DNA of 37,117 bases from Actinomycetaceae bacterium (lineage in GTDB: Bacteria > Actinomycetota > Actinomycetes > Actinomycetales > Actinomycetaceae), in the NCBI GenBank assembly GCA_030530685.1, contig JAUMUM010000024.1, positions 1-37,117 on the forward strand, in the 5' to 3' direction. This document shows, one piece after another, positions 33,074-37,117 of this stretch (position 1 is its first letter; every line of letters begins with the position of its first letter). The position numbers and the translations under genes were made by a program. The notes under the pieces are model-generated. The model saw only the letters and a list, made by a program, of their open reading frames with translations. It did no database searches and was not told the DNA's origin.

Positions 33074-34015
33074 GTGAGCTACACGCCCAACGGACCTTGG
33101 GTGAATCAGGGCTACCAGCCTCAGGGAGGTCCTTCTCAGGGCGGGCCCTGGGCACATCAGGGCTACCAGGGCCAGGGCCCGGTGCCGCCGGCGCCGCAGT
33201 CTCGCAAGCCCCTGTACTTCCTCATCTTCGCGGCCGCCGTCCTGGCCGTCACCCTCATGGCCATATTCTTCATCAGGATCCTCAGGACCGGTCAGGACGC
33301 GGCCGGTTCCGGCGGGGATTCGAGCACATCGGTGTCGCAATCGCCCTCGGGCTCGTCGACTAGCCCGAGCAGCGACGATTCACCCACGACGCTCGACGCC
33401 ACCCGCACCGCCGTCAAGGAGTTGGCCTCGAACCCCACGTGCTCCTCGGCCGAGGACCATGCGGCGACCATCATCAACTTCGCCAAGCAGGCCGACAGTG
33501 AGGGCGATTTCAACGACGAGAAGTCGACGATGTCGGACGCGATGAATAAGCTCTCCGAGGAATGCGGCGCCGACTACACGCTCGAGCTCACCGATGAGCT
33601 CTCCGGCTCCGGCGCCCCGGACAAGCTGGCGAGCCTGGCCAAGGACCGCGATTGGTGGCACCTTGCCAGCCCCGCTCCCGACAATGCGCGCGAGCTCACC
33701 GAGTTCACCACCGCCAGGAGCAACATCCACTGCAAGTTCAGCGATGGCGAAGTCGCCTGCTCGATCTTCGCCTACGACTATGTTTCGCCCGACGGCTGCG
33801 AAGGCAAGACGGCCACCTACACGCTCGGCCTTGCGGACGACGTCAACGCGGACTGCGCCTCAGAGAACAGGTCGTCGGTCAGCATCGAGTACGGCACCCC
33901 CGTCGTCCACGACGGCATCTGGTGCGAGGCCGACCAGACGCAGGGCGTCACCTGTACGAGCGAGCTTTCGGGCAAGGGCTTCCAGCTACGCCGCGCCCAA
34001 GACCGCATCTTCTGA
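33074..34015 (+). CDS. Membrane-anchored extracytoplasmic protein, Cys-rich, unknown function
   Basis: 313 residues from GTG 33074. A Gly/Pro/Gln-rich cytoplasmic N-terminus with two repeats (GPWVNQGYQPQGG and GPWAHQGYQGQG) leads to one membrane helix (YFLIFAAAVLAVTLMAIFFI, about residues 48-67) and a Ser/Thr linker. The outer part has a helical region (LDATRTAVKELASNPTCSS, KSTMSDAMNKLSEECG) and a C-terminal domain with paired cysteines: NIHCKFSDGEVACSIFAYDY, EGKTATYTLGLADDVNADC, YGTPVVHDGIWCEAD, GVTCTSELSGKGFQLRRAQ. The last domain resembles DUF6636-type secreted domains with disulfides. No known function. Confidence 0.78.
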   Translation: MSYTPNGPWVNQGYQPQGGPSQGGPWAHQGYQGQGPVPPAPQSRKPLYFLIFAAAVLAVTLMAIFFIRILRTGQDAAGSGGDSSTSVSQSPSGSSTSPSSDDSPTTLDATRTAVKELASNPTCSSAEDHAATIINFAKQADSEGDFNDEKSTMSDAMNKLSEECGADYTLELTDELSGSGAPDKLASLAKDRDWWHLASPAPDNARELTEFTTARSNIHCKFSDGEVACSIFAYDYVSPDGCEGKTATYTLGLADDVNADCASENRSSVSIEYGTPVVHDGIWCEADQTQGVTCTSELSGKGFQLRRAQDRIF

Positions 34016-34189
34016 TCAGGGTCTGGCCTCCCGGGTGGCGCTCGGCCCGGGCGAACACCGGAGCCCGTAAGAAGAGTGACTCCACGGAAGTCCCGACGCC
34101 CGTTCCGGGCCTGAATGGCGCCGCACTACGAGGCGGCCGGCGCCGGTTACCGCGACAGCTGTCCCGAACTCATCCTGCGCGAACTCGTA

Positions 34190-34195
34190 TAAAAT
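34190..34195 (+). promoter_or_regulatory. -10 box, leaderless start of the YwiC-like gene
   Basis: TAAAAT (TANNNT) ends 6 nt before ATG 34202. Confidence 0.5.
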
Positions 34196-34201
34196 CGCGA
34201 C

Positions 34202-35053
34202 ATGGACAGCATGGAGGATCGAGCGTCGCGAAGCGCGCCCGGCCGAGGCCAAGCCCCGCGTCGAACGGGACACGATCCGGCCAAGACCGGGCGGCGTCGC
34301 TCGGCACGACTGTGGATTCCCCAGTACCACGGCGGCTGGGCGATGGTCATCGTCCCGCCGATCATGGGAATCATCGAGGGCGGCTTCCGGCTTGCACACC
34401 TGCCCCTGTTCCTGCTGTGGTTCGTCGGCTACTTCCTCTTCTACTGCGCCACGGTGTGGCTGCGCTCGCACGGTAAGCGGCGGTACCTGCCTCCCGTGCG
34501 GGCGTACGGCATCGCGGTCGTCGCCCTGGGACTCGTCACGTTGGCGTGCGCGCCGTACCTGTGGCGGTGGGCCATCGCCTTCGCCCCGCTCGTGGCGTTC
34601 GCCGGGTGGGCCGCGTGGAAGCGCGACGAGCGGTCGCTGGCCTCCGGGCTCGACACCGTCGTCGCCGCCTGCCTCATGCTCCCGGTGATGTGGGACGTTT
34701 CCACGGGCGGCGAGGCCGGCCTGCGCGCGTCGGGACACGTCTGGGCGCTCACCGCCATGTTCTTCGGCTACTTCGCCGGCACGGTCTTCTACGTCAAGAC
34801 GAACGTTCGCAAGCGCAAGTCGAACGGATATCTGGCCGCGTCGATCGGGTGGCACGTGGCCTGGGCAATCGCCGCGGCAGTGCTGGCTTCTCGCGGCGAC
34901 GTCGTGTGGTGGCACGCGGCAGTGTGGGTGGCCCTCGCGGTGCGAGCCATCCTCGTCCCGCTGCGCGGGCGAGTCGGCAAGCCCGTGAGCGTGAAGGCCA
35001 TTGGCGCGGGCGAAGTCGTCACCTGCCTGGTCTTCACCGCGAGCCTGTTCTAG
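34202..35053 (+). CDS. YwiC-like family membrane protein
   Basis: 283 residues. After a basic, Arg/Pro-rich N-terminus, the family signature RLWIPQYHGGWAMVIVPPIM (36-55) leads into about eight to nine membrane helices, including FLLWFVGYFLFYCATVWL and VWALTAMFFGYFAGTVFYVK. This is the YwiC-like layout, common in Actinomycetota and Bacilli, of unknown function. No Shine-Dalgarno is seen; the -10 box 6 nt before the ATG supports leaderless translation. Single gene; the next gene is 255 nt downstream. Confidence 0.87.
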   Translation: MDSMEDRASRSAPGRGQAPRRTGHDPAKTGRRRSARLWIPQYHGGWAMVIVPPIMGIIEGGFRLAHLPLFLLWFVGYFLFYCATVWLRSHGKRRYLPPVRAYGIAVVALGLVTLACAPYLWRWAIAFAPLVAFAGWAAWKRDERSLASGLDTVVAACLMLPVMWDVSTGGEAGLRASGHVWALTAMFFGYFAGTVFYVKTNVRKRKSNGYLAASIGWHVAWAIAAAVLASRGDVVWWHAAVWVALAVRAILVPLRGRVGKPVSVKAIGAGEVVTCLVFTASLF

Positions 35054-35143
35054 GCCCCCGCGCCGCTAGAGCCTTCCCGACTCAGAGCGATCCCACGGCG
35101 CCTGCCCGGTCCAGGCCGATCCTCCCGGTCCAAGCCAACCCCG

Positions 35144-35204
35144 CTCGGCTGTTCGCCGGGCGCCCACCCACGCCGCCTCGGCCGTTCGCCTTGGGCCGCC
35201 CACC
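35144..35204. repeat. Degenerate 25/28-nt duplication
   Basis: CTCGGCTGTTCGCC (35144) and CTCGGCCGTTCGCC (35177) each run on to a CGCCCACC end. A similar short pair around CCGGTCCA lies at 35107 and 35126. Confidence 0.55.
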
Positions 35205-35272
35205 TTCGTGCACCCAGCAGGGCCACCCGCCCACCTCGGCACCCGGAACACCCACCTTCGCACATCGCGCCC

Positions 35273-35311
35273 TTGACACCCCTTAATAGATAGTGCCACT
35301 ATCGGATAGTG
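35273..35311 (+). promoter_or_regulatory. Promoter and palindromic operator of the MerR gene
   Basis: A perfect TTGACA -35 (35273-35278) is followed by the operator GATAGTG-C-CACTATC (35289-35303), a 7-bp perfect palindrome, and a third GATAGTG half-site at 35305-35311 that runs into the GTG start. MerR proteins bind dyads between -35 and -10; here the dyad overlaps the expected -10, so autoregulation, repressing or activating, is likely. Confidence 0.7.
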
Positions 35312-35983
35312 CGAATATCCGAGTTGGCGAAGAGTGCCGGCGTGCCGGTCTCCGCCGTGAAGTACTACCAGCGCGAAGGCCTCCTGCCGCAGGGAGAGAA
35401 GACGGCCCCGAACCAGACCGCGTACAGCGAAGCCCACGTGGAAAGGGTCCGGCTCATCAGGGCACTGATGGGCACGGGCGGACTGTCCATCGCCGCCACG
35501 AAAGAGGTCATACGCACCCTCGACACCCGCTCGCCGGCCGAAACCTACGGGCTCACCCAGCACGCCATTAGCAAGCCGCGCAGCCGGGACCCCGAGCCGA
35601 GCGAGCAGTCCCGGAACACGATCCTCGAGCTCGCGCGCGATCACGGTTGGGCGTGCAGCGACGACAATCCGGGCGTCGACATCGCCGCCAGTGCCCTGGA
35701 GGGCCTGATGGCATTCGGGATCGACCGCCTCGAGGGCTACCTCCAGGCGTACGCGTCGGCCGCGGAATCGGTGGCCGACTTCGAAGTGCAGATCTTGCGC
35801 GACGAATCCGATGCGACTCGCGCTGCGCGGTTCATGGTCGTCGGCACGGTCCTCGGCGACCCGCTGTTCTCTGGCCTTCGGCGAATAGCGCACCAGAAAG
35901 CTACATGGGAACTCTTCGGTTCCCCGACCGAAGGCGAATGTCCCCCAGACCAAGAAATCGAACAGGGAGAAGGCAAGCCATGA
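35309..35983 (+). CDS. MerR family transcriptional regulator
   Basis: 224 residues from GTG 35309. The winged HTH is RISELAKSAGVPVSAVKYYQ (2-21) with REGLLPQGEKTAPNQTAYSE and the following HVERVRLIRAL helix, the standard MerR domain. The effector half (from about residue 75) is long and helical, with no Cys metal motif, so a small-molecule or redox signal is possible. The stop overlaps the start of the SDR gene (ATGA), so the regulator probably controls this oxidoreductase-like gene together with itself through the palindrome over its start. Confidence 0.88.
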   Translation: MRISELAKSAGVPVSAVKYYQREGLLPQGEKTAPNQTAYSEAHVERVRLIRALMGTGGLSIAATKEVIRTLDTRSPAETYGLTQHAISKPRSRDPEPSEQSRNTILELARDHGWACSDDNPGVDIAASALEGLMAFGIDRLEGYLQAYASAAESVADFEVQILRDESDATRAARFMVVGTVLGDPLFSGLRRIAHQKATWELFGSPTEGECPPDQEIEQGEGKP

Positions 35984-36879
35984 GCAAGAAAACACACGTC
36001 GTCCTCGGCGGGAATGGCGTCGTCGGACGCGAGACCATCCGTGCGCTGCTCAAGCGCGGCGAGCGCGTCATCTCCGTAGGTCGCAAGCCGTCAAAGCTCG
36101 ATGTCGAATCCCGGACCGCCGACCTCCTGGAGAGCGCGTCTAGGGCAATGGAGGGAGCGGACGTTGCCTACTTCGTCGTCGGCATCCCGATATCGACCAG
36201 GATCATGACCGATCAGTGGACACGCCTCGTGCACAATGCCATCGACGGGGCCATCGAACACGGCACTCACCTGATCTACCTCGACAACGTATGGGCCTAC
36301 GGCCCCGTTAACGGCCGCATGACGGAAGAGACAGCCATCCTGCCAACGAGCAAGAAGGGGCGCATACGTGCCCAGGCACTCGACCTTCTTTTCGACGCCG
36401 TGGACAGGCGCGGCCTCGGCCTGACGATCGCTCGCAGCGCGGACTTCTACGGCCCCGGCTCCACGGGCGTCTTCACCTCCTTCGTGTCCGACAGGATCGC
36501 CGCGGGCAAGAACGCGAGCTGGATCTTCGACGCCGACCAACCCCACTCCTTGACGTACACGCCCGACATCGGCGAGGCACTGGCCATCCTCGGCGAGCGG
36601 ACACCCGGCGAAACGTGGCACCTGCCGACGGCGCCCGCCCTGACAGGCAGGCGGTACGGGGAAATCGCGGGAAGCTCAAAGGTAGGCGTACTGTCCCCGA
36701 TGATGATGCGCATGGCCAGCCCCTTCAGCAGGGACGCGCGCGAAACCCTCGAACTGTCCTACCAGTACACGGCTCCCTACATCTTCGATTCCGGTGCCTT
36801 CGAGCAGGCCTTCGACTTTAAGCCAACACCGGTCGAGGAGGCCGTGGCCGCGTGCATGGCCGCCGCCCGGAAGTCGTAA
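35981..36879 (+). CDS. NAD(P)-binding SDR/epimerase-like protein
   Basis: 298 residues. The N-terminus HVVLGGNGVVGRETIRALLK has the Rossmann GxxGxxG pattern, then VISVGRKPSKLD and DLLESASRAMEGADVAYFV. Further blocks: HLIYLDNVWAYGP, AQALDLLFDA, RSADFYGPGS and PFSRDARETLELSYQY. It resembles extended or atypical SDRs (NAD-dependent epimerase/dehydratase type). The usual Tyr-x3-Lys active pair is not evident after the YLDNVWAYGP strand (KKGRIRAQAL instead), so it may bind NAD(P)H without classic catalysis, or act as a redox or isomerase variant. Coupled to the MerR gene by ATGA; AGAAGG lies upstream. Confidence 0.82.
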
Positions 36880-36891
36880 ACGGCAGGGAGT

Positions 36892-36931
36892 CAAACAACA
36901 GCCGAGCCACGTGAACCGAGGCGAGCCACGC
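36892..36931. repeat. Degenerate 20-nt duplication
   Basis: GAGCCACGTGAACCGAGGC and GAGCCACGCGAGCCGGGCC are adjacent imperfect copies after the SDR gene. Confidence 0.5.
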
Positions 36932-36974
36932 GAGCCGGGCCGAGTGAGCCTCCTCGCGGACAAACCTTGGGAGT

Positions 36975-37062
36975 CGCGGACGGGGCGGGGGCCCCCCACA
37001 CAACACCGCGGCCCCCGCCCCCCCCAAACGCCCCCCGCCCCCCCGCCCCGGCCCCCACCCAC
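36975..37062. other. Extreme G/C low-complexity tract at the window edge
   Basis: Runs of 5-8 C separated by single G, A or AAA dominate this stretch, unlike anything else in the window. On the minus strand it reads as long G runs directly after apparently normal coding sequence. Either a slippage-prone tract or, more likely, a sequencing or assembly artefact at a contig end. Confidence 0.6.
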
Positions 37063-37117
37063 CAATAGTAATTTGATCGCCGTACCGCTCGCGGATTTGG
37101 CTCAATCCCTCCACCAT
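37058..37117 (-). CDS. Fragment of an unidentified gene entering from the right edge
   Basis: Minus-strand frame VEGLSQIRERYGDQITIGG preceded by ATG at the last window base. It looks like real protein but is cut at the edge on one side and by the G-run tract on the other. IRERYGD recalls the C-terminus of Y-family DNA polymerases, but the match is too short to assign. The same frame continues to 36818 as Gly/Arg/Pro-rich text that I take to be artefact. Confidence 0.3.

Noticed and set aside
36818-37117. 99-codon minus-strand frame at the right edge
   Set aside because: Runs through G homopolymer sequence and overlaps the 3' end of the SDR gene; only the first 20 codons look like protein.

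Overview
The window is high-GC DNA with dense, often overlapping genes, AGGAGG-type ribosome sites, many GTG starts, a bifunctional-type dCTP deaminase, an Mrp antiporter operon with fused A and B subunits, a sortase-type surface protein and several probable leaderless genes. Together these point to Actinomycetota, most likely an Actinomycetaceae-type organism (Actinomyces/Schaalia-like). That placement is inference. Both ends cut through genes, and the right end runs into a very G/C-rich low-complexity tract that looks like a sequencing or assembly edge.

Layout. 1-297 is the N-terminus of a YuiF-like Na+/H+ antiporter (minus). 298-1285 is gene-poor and holds a frameshifted Imm8-type immunity remnant. 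1286-3644 is a small repair neighbourhood: DUF4291 protein, an EndoIII-like HhH-GPD glycosylase, tRNA-Ser(GCT), and an Mpg/AAG-type 3-methyladenine glycosylase. 4034-6373 is a LARTG wall-anchored surface protein, followed by a DUF4921 (GalT-like) protein. 8064-11971 is a minus-strand array of five tandem diverged paralogs of unknown function, three with an N-terminal membrane segment and two without. A GNAT acetyltransferase follows. 13303-17058 is a thiamine ABC transporter (thiB-thiP-thiQ) under a TPP riboswitch. 17195-24265 is mrpAB-C-D-E-F-G plus a DUF4235 protein, all minus strand and nearly all with stop/start overlaps. 24671-25427 is dcd and tRNA-Gly(CCC).

Downstream of tRNA-Gly a visibly lower-GC stretch (25428-26459) carries a startless unknown reading frame convergent with a DUF488 gene, which suggests a decayed insertion. 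Then come a MutT-type NUDIX gene and a TetR regulator. 27767-32722 is a minus-strand moxR-DUF58-VWA-VWA-TPR operon of the MoxR/Bat type. The right end holds a membrane-anchored extracytoplasmic protein, a YwiC-like membrane protein, and a MerR regulator coupled to an NAD(P)-binding SDR-like protein, with a palindromic operator at the MerR start.

Recurring themes are: (i) many genes whose TANNNT -10 box lies 6-8 nt before the start codon (leaderless mRNA); (ii) short two-copy tandem duplications of about 20-37 nt in most intergenic gaps; (iii) translational coupling, including a 23-codon minigene between mrpD and mrpE that duplicates the mrpE start site. The best candidates for undescribed biology are the five-gene paralog array and the startless-ORF/DUF488 patch. 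No transposase, CRISPR array or complete prophage was seen.
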